64,000 nucleotides of DNA. Source: Reinekea thalattae (lineage in GTDB: Bacteria > Pseudomonadota > Gammaproteobacteria > Pseudomonadales > Natronospirillaceae). The position numbers were made by a program, and so were the translations under genes. This document shows positions 19,736-30,291 of the stretch, piece by piece (positions within the stretch are counted from its first letter, which is position 1; the number at the start of each line of letters is the position of its first letter). Under the pieces are notes generated by a model. The model saw only the letters and a program-made list of their open reading frames with translations, was not told the origin of the DNA and made no database searches. The stretch is taken from positions 868,001 through 932,000 of the forward strand of contig NZ_VKAD01000001.1 in NCBI RefSeq assembly GCF_008041945.1, read 5' to 3'.

Positions 19736-21895
19736 GTGAAATATACCTATTTTGTCGCGGCGACTGGCACAGGCACGGGCTTAACGTCCGTCTGCCTAGG
19801 CTTGGTTCGCGCTTTGGATCAACTGGGTGTACGCGTTGCTTTTGCAAAACCTATTGCTCAGCAATTCGGTACCGAAAATGAGCCTGAACGCTCTACTCAC
19901 TTAGCCAATGCAACGCTAGGTCTTAAGCCTGCTAAGCCAATTGAGCTAGCCTATGCACAGCAGCAATTGGCTGCTGGTCAATCTGATCCGCTTATGGAAG
20001 ATGTGATCCAGATGACGCAAACATCGGCTGAAGATGCTGATGTATTGATCGTTGAAGGTTTGGTGCCTGTTTCGGATGAAAACTACATCCCAGAATTGAA
20101 CCGCAATATGGCCAAAGCGTTAGACGCCGATGTTATTCTAGTCGCTGCCAAAAACGCCGACAGCACGGCTCAGCTAAACGAACGTATTAAGATGAGCGCC
20201 AGCCTATTTGGCGGCATCGAAAGTCGTCGAGTTATCGGCTGCATTCTTAACAAAGTCGGAGCTCCAGACCCTTCTAGCCAGCAAGTTATGGCAGAGGAAG
20301 ACCCAACAGATGCTCGCAATGTTAAAGAAGGTGAAGCGCTAAGCGTAGAAGATTTCACCAAAATCCTGCCTGTGTTCCAAAGTGACGACTTCAAATGCTT
20401 AGGCGCTATCCAATGGAATCCATTGTTAGTCGCGCCTCGTACCAGCGATGTTGCAAACCACTTGGGCGCTGCCATCATCAACGAAGGTGAAATCGCTGAA
20501 CGACGCGTACAAAGCATCACTGTATGTGCACGCACCATGCCGAACATGCTACAAACACTCAAAGCAGGTGCTTTGGTTGTAACACCAGGCGATCGTAACG
20601 ATGTCCTGTTAGCCAGTTCAATGGCGGCCTTAAATGGCGTACCGCTAGCGGGTGTTGTGCTAACTGGCGATCTAACACCGCCTGAGTCAGTGATGAACCT
20701 GTGTCACGCTGCCTTTAAAACAGGCCTGCCGGTGATGACCTCTAAACTCAACACCTTCAGTTCTGCTCAACGTTTAAATTCTATGAACACTGAAGTGCCT
20801 GCTGATGACATCGGCCGCATGGAAAATGTAATGGATGACGTTGCCAGTGCAATCAATGCCAAATGGTTAGCAGAACGCGCTGAAGTGATTGAAGAGCGTC
20901 GCCTATCACCACCTGCGTTCCGTCACCTGCTTGTTCAACAGGCGCGTGCAGCAGCAAAACGCATTATCTTACCAGAAGGCACCGAGCCACGAACTATTCG
21001 TGCTGCAGCGATCTGCCAAGAAAAAGGCATTGCTCACTGTGTGCTGTTAGGTAACCCAGACGAAGTACGTCGCGTTGCTCAAACACAAAATATTACTCTG
21101 CCTGATAGCTTAGAAATCGTTGACCCTGAACAGGCTCGTAGAAAATACGTTGAGCCAATGGTTGAGCTAAGAAAGCACAAGGGCTTAACCGCTCCTATGG
21201 CAGAAGCTCAGCTGGAAGACTGCAACGTACTTGGCACCATGATGCTAGCGTTGGATGATGTTGACGGCCTCGTTTCTGGCGCAGTAAACACCACAGCAAA
21301 TACAGTTCGCCCAGCACTGCAGCTGATCAAGACTCGTCCTGACAGCAGCTTAGTATCATCGATCTTCTTCATGCTATTACCAGAGCAAGCGGTTGTTTAT
21401 GGTGACTGTGCGATCAACCCAGACCCTAACGCTGAGCAATTAGCCGATATCGCAATTCAATCGGGTGATTCTGCTAAGGCTTTCGGTATTGAACCACGCA
21501 TCGCCATGATCAGTTACTCTACCGGTCAGTCAGGTACAGGCAGTGATGTTGAAAAAGTCCGTGAAGCCACGCGTATTGCTAAAGAGCGTCGCCCAGATCT
21601 ATTGATCGACGGCCCGCTACAGTACGATGCAGCATCAACGCCATCAGTAGCCGCCTCTAAAGCGCCTGACAGCGATGTAGCTGGTAAAGCCACTGTGTTC
21701 GTGTTCCCAGATCTAAACACCGGTAACACAACTTATAAAGCAGTACAGCGTAGCGCCAACGTCGTCAGTATTGGCCCAATGCTGCAAGGTTTGCGTAAGC
21801 CTGTAAACGACCTGTCTCGTGGTGCGTTGGTTGAAGACATTGTCTACACCATTGCGTTAACTGCGATTCAAGCGGCTCAAATGAGCAACAGCTAA
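19736..21895 (+). CDS. pta: Phosphate acetyltransferase Pta, long form
   Basis: Pta converts acetyl-CoA and phosphate to acetyl phosphate and CoA. From GTG 19736 it has 719 residues: an N-terminal P-loop domain (VAATGTGTGLTSVCLGL, about 5-21), a central DRTGG-type domain (about 225-335) and the catalytic PTA domain (about 395-719) with ILPEGTEPRTIRAAAICQEKG, GAVNTTANTVRPALQLIKT and GDCAINPDPNAEQLADIAIQ. GTG is chosen because AGGAG lies 8 bases before it; the upstream frame overlaps ackA. The long form, as in E. coli, is usually metabolite-regulated. Confidence 0.97.
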   Translation: MKYTYFVAATGTGTGLTSVCLGLVRALDQLGVRVAFAKPIAQQFGTENEPERSTHLANATLGLKPAKPIELAYAQQQLAAGQSDPLMEDVIQMTQTSAEDADVLIVEGLVPVSDENYIPELNRNMAKALDADVILVAAKNADSTAQLNERIKMSASLFGGIESRRVIGCILNKVGAPDPSSQQVMAEEDPTDARNVKEGEALSVEDFTKILPVFQSDDFKCLGAIQWNPLLVAPRTSDVANHLGAAIINEGEIAERRVQSITVCARTMPNMLQTLKAGALVVTPGDRNDVLLASSMAALNGVPLAGVVLTGDLTPPESVMNLCHAAFKTGLPVMTSKLNTFSSAQRLNSMNTEVPADDIGRMENVMDDVASAINAKWLAERAEVIEERRLSPPAFRHLLVQQARAAAKRIILPEGTEPRTIRAAAICQEKGIAHCVLLGNPDEVRRVAQTQNITLPDSLEIVDPEQARRKYVEPMVELRKHKGLTAPMAEAQLEDCNVLGTMMLALDDVDGLVSGAVNTTANTVRPALQLIKTRPDSSLVSSIFFMLLPEQAVVYGDCAINPDPNAEQLADIAIQSGDSAKAFGIEPRIAMISYSTGQSGTGSDVEKVREATRIAKERRPDLLIDGPLQYDAASTPSVAASKAPDSDVAGKATVFVFPDLNTGNTTYKAVQRSANVVSIGPMLQGLRKPVNDLSRGALVEDIVYTIALTAIQAAQMSNS

Positions 21896-21935
21896 ACGCA
21901 GCTAAAGCCTAAGCTGTTCCACTTAGAGAACAGCC

Positions 21936-21977
21936 AAAAAGCCAACCTATTGAGTGATTTCAGGGTTGGCTTTTTTT
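21936..21977 (+). terminator. Terminator of ackA-pta
   Basis: GCCAACC (21941-21947) pairs with GGTTGGC (21964-21970) around a 16-base loop and is followed by seven T. Confidence 0.88.
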
Positions 21978-22366
21978 ATGGCTGATAAAACTGAAACAGA
22001 GCCCAGCGCAGGCTTTATGATACCGCCCAAAAAACAGAATCACTCTTTCAAAAAACCAAAACCTCTCTTTTTGAACACTGAAATGGCAGTAACCAGAGGT
22101 TTTTAAAGCGAAAATCTGGCCACATAATCGTTTTTATTAAGTATTTTTACTCACAACTGTGATCACCCTAGCCAAGCCAATCCACCTGCAAAGCCTTATA
22201 GGCTCTGGCATTGCCTAAAATAGCGACTGAACGGCAAAAAAGAAGACATCCGTATATTAATAATCAGCTGCTGTAAACTGTATTTATAGCCAATATAATA
22301 GCTCGAACGCCTTAATGACCGAGTCAGTAAACACCTTATTGTCGAGTCATCCAATGGGAAGCCGCT
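21978..22366 (+). other. Intergenic region before the MaoC-type gene
   Basis: About 390 bp, AT-rich, no supported ORF. It contains a good -10 element close to the downstream gene (see 22271-22299) and nothing else I can name. Confidence 0.5.
22271..22299 (+). promoter_or_regulatory. Candidate promoter of the MaoC-type gene
   Basis: A consensus TATAAT at 22294-22299 lies about 70 bp before the start codon. The -35 at the proper 17-bp distance (CTGTAA) is poor, so an activator or a strong -10 may carry it. Confidence 0.4.
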
Positions 22367-23059
22367 ATGAAAGTTTTAGACATCATTAGAGAAAAAAGTG
22401 ATCAGCTGACAAAACAACCAGCTGAGTTTTTTGATCGCCTAAACCCTCAGGTGCGTAGCTATTTATCCGATGCGATGCACAGCGCCAAAAATAGCCATTG
22501 GTTTAACTGGTCTGCGGACGCAAAAAACAACGATGCCAATCTCGACGACTCAGTGATGAACGATCAGCATTGGCAACATGAAACTGGCTCTCCGGTTCAC
22601 GCCGCCTATCAACGCTTAAGTGAACATCTGAATCAAACCACTTACGTCAGCGACTGGGTTGAAATCAATCAAGAACGAATCAATCTCTTTGCTTCGGTGA
22701 CCGAAGACGAACAGTGGATACACACAGACCCTGAGCGTGCCAAAACCGAATCTCCCTATCGAAGTACTGTAGCGCACGGCTTTTTAACGCTGTCGCTTAT
22801 CCCTCGATTAATGAGCAGTGTTGGCGATTCCGATGTATTGCGAACCTCCAACGCGAAGATGATCATCAACGTTGGCCTTAATCAGGTGCGCTACCTTTAT
22901 CCTGTGAAGGCAGGCTCTAATGTGCGTGGATCAAAAAAGGTCATCAGCGTGCAACAGGTTAAGCGTGGTTTAGAAGTGACCGAACAGGTTACCATCGAAA
23001 TCGAAGGCATTCGTCGTCCAGCCTGTGTTGCAGAAACGGTATCACTGCTGGTTTTTTAA
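22367..23059 (+). CDS. MaoC-family (R)-specific enoyl-CoA hydratase-like protein
   Basis: The 230-residue protein has a hot-dog MaoC domain at about 95-225. The hydratase-2 signature is recognisable: FASVTEDEQWIHTDPERA with catalytic Asp and His, then STVAHGFLTLSLIPRL and NVGLNQVRYLYPVKAGSNVRG. Such enzymes hydrate trans-2-enoyl-CoA to the (R)-3-hydroxy form, for PHA synthesis or fatty acid metabolism. The first 90 residues are extra and polar, with no recognised domain. It stands alone between ackA-pta and a chemoreceptor, so the substrate is unknown. Confidence 0.85.
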   Translation: MKVLDIIREKSDQLTKQPAEFFDRLNPQVRSYLSDAMHSAKNSHWFNWSADAKNNDANLDDSVMNDQHWQHETGSPVHAAYQRLSEHLNQTTYVSDWVEINQERINLFASVTEDEQWIHTDPERAKTESPYRSTVAHGFLTLSLIPRLMSSVGDSDVLRTSNAKMIINVGLNQVRYLYPVKAGSNVRGSKKVISVQQVKRGLEVTEQVTIEIEGIRRPACVAETVSLLVF

Positions 23060-23551
23060 CTCGCGACCTTCTTCTTCCTACCCATTTACTCGAAAAAACC
23101 TAAGCTAGCAAAGCTGGCTTAGTTTAGCTCGCCTGTAAAATACAGCTCAGTATATTTATTACTTCCAAATACTAATCAAAAATCCTCAATTTAAATCACA
23201 CATGATTTATAAAATATCAAATGCTATCGAGTTTTCATAAACACTCATGATAAAGACGGCTGCCGTGTCATAAAAAGATAAAAATAACTCATTTTAATCT
23301 TAAAATTAGCCTTATATTTCACTCGCCCATGCCGATACCTCCCTTACACCCAACGGATATTAGGCAGCAATGGTAATTCTAAGCGATTATAATTGGGCTT
23401 GATCATTGCTGATTATAATTGATTAATCGAATAGGCTTAGGATAGCGCCTTAACAGATGAGCCGTTCCTTTATTAGATGAAAAGCTCCTTTAATAGACGG
23501 GTAGCACCAGCACATCGTAATTCATAACTTCAAAGCTAAAAGTTGAGACAT
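23060..23551 (+). other. Intergenic region upstream of the first chemoreceptor
   Basis: About 490 bp of AT-rich DNA with no supported ORF. It holds two copies of GATTATAATTG (23385-23395 and 23411-23421) and, closer to the gene, degenerate 20-bp units beginning AGATGA at 23455 and 23475. No clear terminator for the upstream MaoC gene was seen. Confidence 0.5.
23385..23421 (+). repeat. 11-bp direct repeat upstream of the chemoreceptor
   Basis: GATTATAATTG is repeated with a 26-bp period. Each copy contains the near-palindrome ATTATAAT, so these could be promoter elements or paired regulator sites. Confidence 0.45.
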
Positions 23552-25576
23552 ATGGATATTAAACTTTCAACCAAAATCATTATCTGCTTTTCACTTATTG
23601 GCCTGCTGTTTATGGGGTCATCTTGGCTCGGCTATAAAAGTCGAGATAACGTTATCGATAGCCTAACTATTATCACCGAGTCATCGACGCCAGTGGTGAA
23701 GCTTTCTTCTGATTTAAGTTTGCATGTTCAGACCGCAGAACTTTTGATACTAAAACTTTCTGACGCAAAAGATCTGAACGAATTTACTCAGAAACTACAG
23801 GACGTAAACGAGAACAATGCTCTGATTCAAGCAATGCTGACTGAATTAGAAGACGCACCTATCGACAAATATGTTCACACTGCTATCCAGCCAGACTTAG
23901 ATCGCTTAAATACAGTTATTGAGCAAATGCTGGAATACTCAGACAAACTGGTTAGCCATGAAAATGAATACTTACGATTAACTCTCGAGGCGGAACGAAT
24001 CTCAGAAGAGCTAACCCTTTTACGCGATAAGGTAACCCCACTGCTAACCAATATTCTGTTAGAAGTTGAGGCAGAAAGTGTTATCTCAGTCGTCAATCAA
24101 ACCAACGCTTCTGTTACCGCAGGTATGCTAATTATTGAGCAGCTAGTAAATACCGATGACATCGCACATTTACAACAGTATCGAGATAGTTTCATCCACT
24201 GGCAAAATGCTCACTCTAGCTTACTTCCATCACTTATATTTTCTTCTAACGATGACAATTTCGAACAATTTGTATCTGAGCTATCACTGCTCACGTTATC
24301 GATCTTAGATGCTGTTGAGGGTAATAATGGCCTGCTAGAAATACAAAGAAAAAGATTAGAGCTTGCCGAGCTTTCACAAAACGATTCCAACATGCTCGGA
24401 GAAAGAATCATTTCAGCAGAAGAAGCAACTCATAGCTTACTTGATACTGCCTTTATCATTAACGATGATCTTGCTAACAACATCCGTAAAGATGCCATTC
24501 AACAAAATACGATTAATATCTTCTTAGCGATATTAATTTTAATTGCCGTAGCCGCTATATCCATTTGGATCAGTTCGTATCTCAAGCGATCAATTAAAGT
24601 GCTGATGGAGCAATTAAATTCGTTATCAAAAGGCCATTTAAAACGAATCAAACCAACACGCCGAAAGGATGAATTTGGTCAATTAAATAACTATATGGTG
24701 AACGTCATTGATGGACTTAGACAAACCGTCAGCAGCATTGACCAGTCATCACACATTGTAGAAAGCTCGGTTCAAAGTGTTGCCACTAGTGCGCAAAGCA
24801 CCTTGGATATTGTCACCAAACAAAAGACAGAAATAGACCTAGTCTCAACAGCGCTCGTTGAAATGAGTTCAACAGCCAATGAGGTGGCAAAACATACAGA
24901 GCAAACTCACGCCCAGGTACTTTCTGCTGCCGAACTATCGAAAGAAAGTCGCGGCCACGTACAATCAAGTTTTAACAGCATTGAGCAAATATCACTTCAA
25001 ACTGGTCAAGCCATTGGTGTTATTCAAGAGTTGGACAGCGCTGTTACAAGCATTGAAGGCGTTATCGATACTATTACAGAAATTGCAGACCAAACAAATT
25101 TACTAGCATTGAATGCAGCTATTGAAGCCGCTAGAGCAGGCGAGCAAGGCCGAGGCTTTGCTGTCGTTGCGGATGAAGTTAGGACACTGGCAACCCGAAC
25201 ACAGGAGTCGACACAAGAAATTCAAGATAAGATTCAGTCTATGGTGACTAATTCTAGAATGGCTGTCGATGTTATTAAGCAAAGTGAACTTAAGGTCGCA
25301 GAAAGCTTAGAACAAGCCAGAATTTCTGATCAAAGTATTGTTCAATTTGAAGGTCAAATGAACGAAATACGTGAGCTTTCTTATTTAATTGCCACAGCAG
25401 CTGAAGAGCAAGCACAAACCGCATTAGAGCTGGAGAATAGTTTAACTAAAATCGCTGACCTGACTGATGAAACCCGGACCACTGCCGAATCTGCAAAAAA
25501 TGCTGCTGTATCGCAAGTCGATGTCGCGCATTCGCTGCAGGAAAATGTTTCCAAATTCCTTCTGGATGAGGCCTAA
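23552..25576 (+). CDS. Methyl-accepting chemotaxis protein with large helical sensor domain
   Basis: This 674-residue transducer has one membrane helix at about 8-27, a periplasmic region of about 290 residues that is nearly all helical, a second helix at about 322-345, a HAMP linker, and a signalling domain with the conserved tip [38 protein letters not shown]. The size and helical character fit a helical bimodular (HBM) sensor domain, but I cannot prove it. No CheR/CheB pentapeptide is at the C-terminus. Start ATG 23552 is taken over TTG 23543. A solute-binding protein gene follows after 6 bp. Confidence 0.92.
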   Translation: MDIKLSTKIIICFSLIGLLFMGSSWLGYKSRDNVIDSLTIITESSTPVVKLSSDLSLHVQTAELLILKLSDAKDLNEFTQKLQDVNENNALIQAMLTELEDAPIDKYVHTAIQPDLDRLNTVIEQMLEYSDKLVSHENEYLRLTLEAERISEELTLLRDKVTPLLTNILLEVEAESVISVVNQTNASVTAGMLIIEQLVNTDDIAHLQQYRDSFIHWQNAHSSLLPSLIFSSNDDNFEQFVSELSLLTLSILDAVEGNNGLLEIQRKRLELAELSQNDSNMLGERIISAEEATHSLLDTAFIINDDLANNIRKDAIQQNTINIFLAILILIAVAAISIWISSYLKRSIKVLMEQLNSLSKGHLKRIKPTRRKDEFGQLNNYMVNVIDGLRQTVSSIDQSSHIVESSVQSVATSAQSTLDIVTKQKTEIDLVSTALVEMSSTANEVAKHTEQTHAQVLSAAELSKESRGHVQSSFNSIEQISLQTGQAIGVIQELDSAVTSIEGVIDTITEIADQTNLLALNAAIEAARAGEQGRGFAVVADEVRTLATRTQESTQEIQDKIQSMVTNSRMAVDVIKQSELKVAESLEQARISDQSIVQFEGQMNEIRELSYLIATAAEEQAQTALELENSLTKIADLTDETRTTAESAKNAAVSQVDVAHSLQENVSKFLLDEA

Positions 25577-25582
25577 TTCATT

Positions 25583-26980
25583 ATGCTAATTTCTAATAAG
25601 CTAACTCTTACGTTACCAGCTTTTACAACGACAGCTGTTAAACTTATACCCCGCTACTTTGTTTGTATTTTATCAAAAACTAAAAAGCTTTCGGCTGCAT
25701 TATTTTTTATCGCCCTGAGTGCTGCTTCTTACAGTTCTGCGGTAGAGCTTAATATCGCCACCGTTAACAACGGCCATATGATAGAAATGCAGAAGTTAAC
25801 CTCAGAATTTGAAAAAGCATATCCGGATATCACGTTAAAGTGGAATATCTATAACGAAGGCAGCTTACGCATGCGTGCTATTGCCGACATTGCCTCCGGT
25901 GGTGGCCGTTATGATGTATTAACCATTGGTATGTATGAAGCACCCATTTGGGCAGAGCGAGACTGGCTACAGCCGTTAGATTTCGATTCTTCTTATGATA
26001 TGAACGATCTACTACCGTCTGTACGCGATGGCTTATCCTATAACGGCAAGCTCTATGCGGCGCCCTTCTATGGCGAAAGCTCTATGCTGATGTATCGAAA
26101 AGACCTTATGGACAAAGCTGGTATTACCTTAGATGAACGGCCAACTTGGCGATCCATTTACTACGCGGCACAAAGTATTCATGACCCAGAAAATAACCTT
26201 TACGGCATTTGCTTACGTGGCAAACCCGGCTGGGGTGATAACATGGCGTTGATCACAACGATGGTCAATAGCTTTGGTGGTCAGTGGTTCAACATGTCTT
26301 GGACCCCTCAGCTAGAAAGTACGCCATGGCAAGAAGCGGTTTCATTTTATATTGATCTACTCACTAGCTACGGCCCGCCTAACTCAGAAAAAAATAGTTT
26401 TAACGAGATATTGCAGCTGGCTCGCAATGGTCAATGTGGCATGTGGATCGATGCTTCTATTGCCGCATCCTTTTTAACTGACGGCAATCAAAGTGACTAC
26501 GCTGACAACTGGGCGTTTGCCCAAGCGCCTTATAAAACCACAAGCTCTGGTGCTAACTGGTTATGGGCTTGGTCTTTGGCGATTTCCAAAAAATCTCAAA
26601 ATGTTGAAGCAGCGAAAACCTTTATTAGCTGGGCAACGTCAAAAGACTACATCAAACTTGTTGCCAGCAAAAACGGTTGGGCAAACATTCCGACAGGTAC
26701 TCGAACCTCTACTTACCAACAAGAAGAATTTTTGTCTGTTGCAGGTGATTTCGCAAAAGCCGAGCTAGAAGCGATGAGAACAGCCGACCCAGAAAATAGC
26801 ACCCTACTGCCCTCGCCTTACACCGGAGTTCAGTTTGTTTCTATTCCTGAGTTTGTTGCTATTGCCGGCGCAACTGGGCAACAAATTTCTGAAGCATTAG
26901 AGGGTAAGATAACAGTACAACAAGCACTTTCTAGATCGCAGACCATTGCACTACGAGAAATGCGACGCTCTGGTAATTAA
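25583..26980 (+). CDS. Extracellular solute-binding protein, family 1 (sugar type)
   Basis: A periplasmic binding protein of 465 residues resembling sugar or polyol ABC binding proteins: VELNIATVNNGHMIEMQKLTSEFEKAYPDITLKW, YDVLTIGMYEAPIWAERDWLQPLD, YAAPFYGESSMLMYRKDLMDKAGI and a C-terminal half with several tryptophans. The signal peptide hydrophobic core is at about 36-50 with cleavage near YSSA-VEL, leaving an unusually long 35-residue leader; no alternative ATG, GTG or TTG in that stretch gives a normal one. It is co-directional with the chemoreceptor 6 bp upstream, and no permease or ATPase genes are nearby, so it may feed a receptor rather than a transporter. Confidence 0.88.
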   Translation: MLISNKLTLTLPAFTTTAVKLIPRYFVCILSKTKKLSAALFFIALSAASYSSAVELNIATVNNGHMIEMQKLTSEFEKAYPDITLKWNIYNEGSLRMRAIADIASGGGRYDVLTIGMYEAPIWAERDWLQPLDFDSSYDMNDLLPSVRDGLSYNGKLYAAPFYGESSMLMYRKDLMDKAGITLDERPTWRSIYYAAQSIHDPENNLYGICLRGKPGWGDNMALITTMVNSFGGQWFNMSWTPQLESTPWQEAVSFYIDLLTSYGPPNSEKNSFNEILQLARNGQCGMWIDASIAASFLTDGNQSDYADNWAFAQAPYKTTSSGANWLWAWSLAISKKSQNVEAAKTFISWATSKDYIKLVASKNGWANIPTGTRTSTYQQEEFLSVAGDFAKAELEAMRTADPENSTLLPSPYTGVQFVSIPEFVAIAGATGQQISEALEGKITVQQALSRSQTIALREMRRSGN

Positions 26981-27025
26981 GCAACAAAAACGGCTCAGTA
27001 TTTTTATAATCATTTTGCTTGATAA

Positions 27026-27056
27026 CAAAAAGGCGTCTATCTAAGACGCCTTTTTT
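27026..27056 (+). terminator. Bidirectional terminator between the binding-protein gene and prmC
   Basis: AGGCGTCT (27031-27038) pairs with AGACGCCT (27044-27051) around a 5-base loop. Runs of A before and T after allow termination in both directions for these convergent operons. Confidence 0.9.
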
Positions 27057-27095
27057 AGTAACCATATTAGGACAAGCCACAAAGAAAAATTTTCA

Positions 27096-27917
27096 TCATT
27101 TAAGCTGACCATAAGTTACTCGATCATTACCTGCATAATCTTTAACACAACCAACTTCGCTAAAACCTGCCTCGATCATTAGTTGGCGAACGTCGTCCGC
27201 CTGCTGCCAACCGTGCTCGATGTAAAGCGCTCCCGCTTGCTTTAAACAACGACGAGCCTGTTGCGTTATTATTCGAATATCCGCTAAGCCGTGCTCGTCG
27301 GCAACCAACGCACTTTTCGGCTCAAAACGCACATCACCCTGACTTAAATGTTCGTCTTCGGCATCAATATAAGGAGGGTTGGAGACGATTAAATCGAGCG
27401 ACTGATCGACTACCGATTGACACCAATGCGCCTGATAAAAGTGCACATCAAGCGCTAGCTGTTGAGCATTTTGCTTAGCTAACACGACGGCTTCTGGCAT
27501 GCGGTCAACGCCAGTAACTCGCCAAGCAGGCCGTTCAACTTTAAGCGCTAAAGCAATTGCGCCAGTACCGGTACCTAAATCTAAGCATTGGATAGGTTCG
27601 GCTGAATGGTTTTGCAGTACGGTTTCGACCAACACCTCAGTGTCTGGCCGTGGAATCAAGGTCGCTTTAGAGGTTTGAATCGGTAACGACCAAAACTCTC
27701 GCACTCCAGTTAAATAGGCGACAGGTTCACCCGATAATCGCTTTTCTACCAACGACTGAAATGCACTAAGCTGCTCAGCACTAAGCTGTTTTTCTGGCCA
27801 AGCTATCAAATAGGTTTGGCCTTTATTAAGCTGATGCGCCAATAACACCTGGGCGTCTAAACTATCCAAACCTTTCGCCTTGGCATAGCTTAGCGCCTGT
27901 TCAATGGTTTGGCTCAA
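27096..27917 (-). CDS. prmC: Release factor glutamine methyltransferase PrmC (HemK)
   Basis: PrmC methylates the glutamine of the GGQ motif in RF1 and RF2. The 273 residues have an N-terminal helical domain, the family [24 protein letters not shown] segment, an SAM-binding loop DLGTGTGAI (113-121) and the substrate-binding NPPY motif (180-183). The gene overlaps the 3' end of prfA by 4 bp, pairing enzyme and substrate in one operon. Confidence 0.97.
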   Translation of the reverse strand: MSQTIEQALSYAKAKGLDSLDAQVLLAHQLNKGQTYLIAWPEKQLSAEQLSAFQSLVEKRLSGEPVAYLTGVREFWSLPIQTSKATLIPRPDTEVLVETVLQNHSAEPIQCLDLGTGTGAIALALKVERPAWRVTGVDRMPEAVVLAKQNAQQLALDVHFYQAHWCQSVVDQSLDLIVSNPPYIDAEDEHLSQGDVRFEPKSALVADEHGLADIRIITQQARRCLKQAGALYIEHGWQQADDVRQLMIEAGFSEVGCVKDYAGNDRVTYGQLK

Positions 27918-28999
27918 GACTGCCCCATTTCAGCAAACAACTGCGCTTGATGCTCAGTCAACAACGGCTGAATGATATGTTCAAGCTGACCAGCCATCAC
28001 TTCATCGAGCTTATAGAGCGTCAAGTTAATGCGGTGATCGGTGACTCGACCTTGCGGATAATTATAGGTGCGAATACGTTCCGAGCGGTCACCACTACCG
28101 ACCAACGATTTACGTTGATCTGCTTGTTCTTGCGCCGCTGAACTCTGCTGCGCATCCTTTAGTTTTGCCGCCAATAACGACATCGCTCGTGCTTTGTTTT
28201 TATGCTGCGAACGCTCATCCTGACACTCAACCACCATACCGGTTGGTAAATGCGTTAAGCGAATTGCAGAATCGGTTTTGTTAACGTGCTGACCACCAGC
28301 ACCAGAGGCTCGAAAAGTATCAACGCGTAAATCGTTTTTATCGATCTCAACTTCTTCTAATTCATCTGCTTCTGGCATTACTGCAACGGTACAGGCCGAG
28401 GTATGAATACGGCCCTGACTTTCTGTTTCTGGAACACGCTGTACTCGGTGAGCGCCAGATTCAAACTTTAATTGCGAGTAAACGTTGGCACCACTGACGC
28501 GAGTAATCACCTCTTTATAACCGCCGTGTTCGCCCTCGTTAGTGGATAATATTTCCAGCTTCCAGCCCGCTTTTTCAGCATAACGGCTGTACATACGTAA
28601 CAGGTCGCCAGAGAAAATTGCCGCCTCATCACCGCCAGTACCGGCGCGAATTTCTAAGAAGACATTTTTGCCGTCGTTTGGATCTTTTGGTAACAATAAA
28701 ATTTGTAGTTGCTGGTCTAGCTCTTCAATTTTTGCCTGAGCAAGCTGTAATTCTTCTTTACCCATTTCACGTAAGTCAGGGTCAGAATCGCTGGTCATCA
28801 GTTCGGCTTCTTCAACATCCGATTCCGCTAAGCGGTATTGTTCAAAACACTTCACCACATCTTCAAGCTCTGCGTACTCTTGAGAATATTTGCGAAAAGA
28901 ATCCTGATTAGAAATAACATCCGGTTGCGATAACAGCATGCCGACTTCTTCGTAACGCTCAGTTAACTCGGTGAGTTTTAATTTTATTGAGTCTTTCAT
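27914..28999 (-). CDS. prfA: Peptide chain release factor 1
   Basis: RF1 terminates translation at UAA and UAG. With ATG 28999 it is 361 residues, the family length. Visible are the recognition loop [22 protein letters not shown] with tripeptide P-E-T, and the GGQ peptidyl-hydrolysis motif in [24 protein letters not shown]. The frame runs 25 codons further upstream into hemA, but AAGG stands just before ATG 28999 and homologues begin MKxSI. It lies 7 bp after hemA. Confidence 0.97.
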   Translation of the reverse strand: MKDSIKLKLTELTERYEEVGMLLSQPDVISNQDSFRKYSQEYAELEDVVKCFEQYRLAESDVEEAELMTSDSDPDLREMGKEELQLAQAKIEELDQQLQILLLPKDPNDGKNVFLEIRAGTGGDEAAIFSGDLLRMYSRYAEKAGWKLEILSTNEGEHGGYKEVITRVSGANVYSQLKFESGAHRVQRVPETESQGRIHTSACTVAVMPEADELEEVEIDKNDLRVDTFRASGAGGQHVNKTDSAIRLTHLPTGMVVECQDERSQHKNKARAMSLLAAKLKDAQQSSAAQEQADQRKSLVGSGDRSERIRTYNYPQGRVTDHRINLTLYKLDEVMAGQLEHIIQPLLTEHQAQLFAEMGQS

Positions 29000-29006
29000 A
29001 TTTACC

Positions 29007-30266
29007 TTAGCTATCGATATCGAATATCTGCCGTGTCCATTCATTGACATCAGGCATATCGTTTTGGTGAGCATTCTTCAACGCAACGGTTGGGTAATGC
29101 ATCAGTTTGTTGGTGATGTTATGCGCCAACTGTTTTGTCACTTGGATAGGGTCAGCACCACTGGCAATAGCTTTTTCGGCCTTCTCTATCTCTGCTTGTT
29201 TAATTTTATTAGCATGTGCACGGATGCTTTTTATGACATCGCCAGCGTTTCGTGCGTTCGACTTTTGAATAAATTCATCGGTCTGTTGCTCGATAATTTC
29301 TTGTGCTTGCACGGCGGCTTTTTCACGGGTTCTAAAATTATCTTCAATGACGTTCTTTAGGTCATCGACCGTGTACAAAAACACATCTTTTAACTGACTA
29401 ACTTCTGCTTCAATGTCACGCGGCACTGCAATATCAGCCATAAATACCGGCTTATGTTTGCGAACTTTTAGCGCACGCTCGACCATACCTTTGCCGATTA
29501 ACGGCAGTTGGCTGGCTGTCGATGAAATAACAATGTCTGCCTGTGGCAATACATCTGGGATGTCGGACAGCAAACAGGCTTTGGCATTAAACTGTTGCGC
29601 TAATGTCTCTGCTCGGGTCAGGGTTCGGTTAGCAACTGTAATTTTACCGATACCCTTATCTTGTAAATGACGAGCCACTAAGTCGATGGTTTCACCCGCG
29701 CCCACCAACAATGCATGACATTTTTGCAAGTCGCTAAAAATACGACTCGATAAACTCACCGCGGCATAAGCAATGCTGACGGCATTTTCACCTATCGCGG
29801 TTTCGGTACGTACCTGCTTGGCGACTTTAAAGCTGTGCTGGAACAAAAAGTTGAGCTGCGGGCCTACCGAGTTAAATTCTTTTGCTACGGCATAAGCCGA
29901 TTTTAACTGACCAGATATTTGCGGCTCACCTAACACAAGGCTATCCAAACCCGAAGCCACTCGGCTGATGTGTGCTACGGCGTCACGGTCATAAAAGGTA
30001 TACAGATGCTGCGCCAGTTCGTGCTTGGCAATGGCAAACTCTACTGACAGCCAAGACACCAAGGCGTCGACCGTGTTTTCAGTATCGTTAACATCACAAT
30101 AGAGCTCTGAACGGTTACAGGTTGAGACGATTGCCACTTCGTTCACAGAACCGATCGAACGCGCAGCACGCAAAGATTCGGACATGGTTTCAGGTGCAAA
30201 TGCCACCTGCTCACGAATCTCAACAGGTGCCGTATTATGATTAATGCCGATGGCCACTAGTGACAT
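29007..30266 (-). CDS. hemA: Glutamyl-tRNA reductase HemA
   Basis: HemA reduces glutamyl-tRNA to glutamate-1-semialdehyde, the first committed step of C5-pathway tetrapyrrole synthesis, so it supplies the haem used by the ccm products. The 419 residues start [23 protein letters not shown], carry the catalytic cysteine C50 in [10 protein letters not shown], the [14 protein letters not shown] segment, an NADPH fold with [16 protein letters not shown] and a helical dimerisation domain. It is first in hemA-prfA-prmC and divergent from the TPR-lolB operon, as in many gammaproteobacteria. Confidence 0.97.
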   Translation of the reverse strand: MSLVAIGINHNTAPVEIREQVAFAPETMSESLRAARSIGSVNEVAIVSTCNRSELYCDVNDTENTVDALVSWLSVEFAIAKHELAQHLYTFYDRDAVAHISRVASGLDSLVLGEPQISGQLKSAYAVAKEFNSVGPQLNFLFQHSFKVAKQVRTETAIGENAVSIAYAAVSLSSRIFSDLQKCHALLVGAGETIDLVARHLQDKGIGKITVANRTLTRAETLAQQFNAKACLLSDIPDVLPQADIVISSTASQLPLIGKGMVERALKVRKHKPVFMADIAVPRDIEAEVSQLKDVFLYTVDDLKNVIEDNFRTREKAAVQAQEIIEQQTDEFIQKSNARNAGDVIKSIRAHANKIKQAEIEKAEKAIASGADPIQVTKQLAHNITNKLMHYPTVALKNAHQNDMPDVNEWTRQIFDIDS

Positions 30267-30291
30267 GCAGTACCGATACTCTTGAATTTGG

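Noticed and set aside
28380-28440. RF1 recognition tripeptide P-E-T rather than P-A-T
   Set aside because: The middle position varies naturally in RF1 proteins, so this is not an anomaly.
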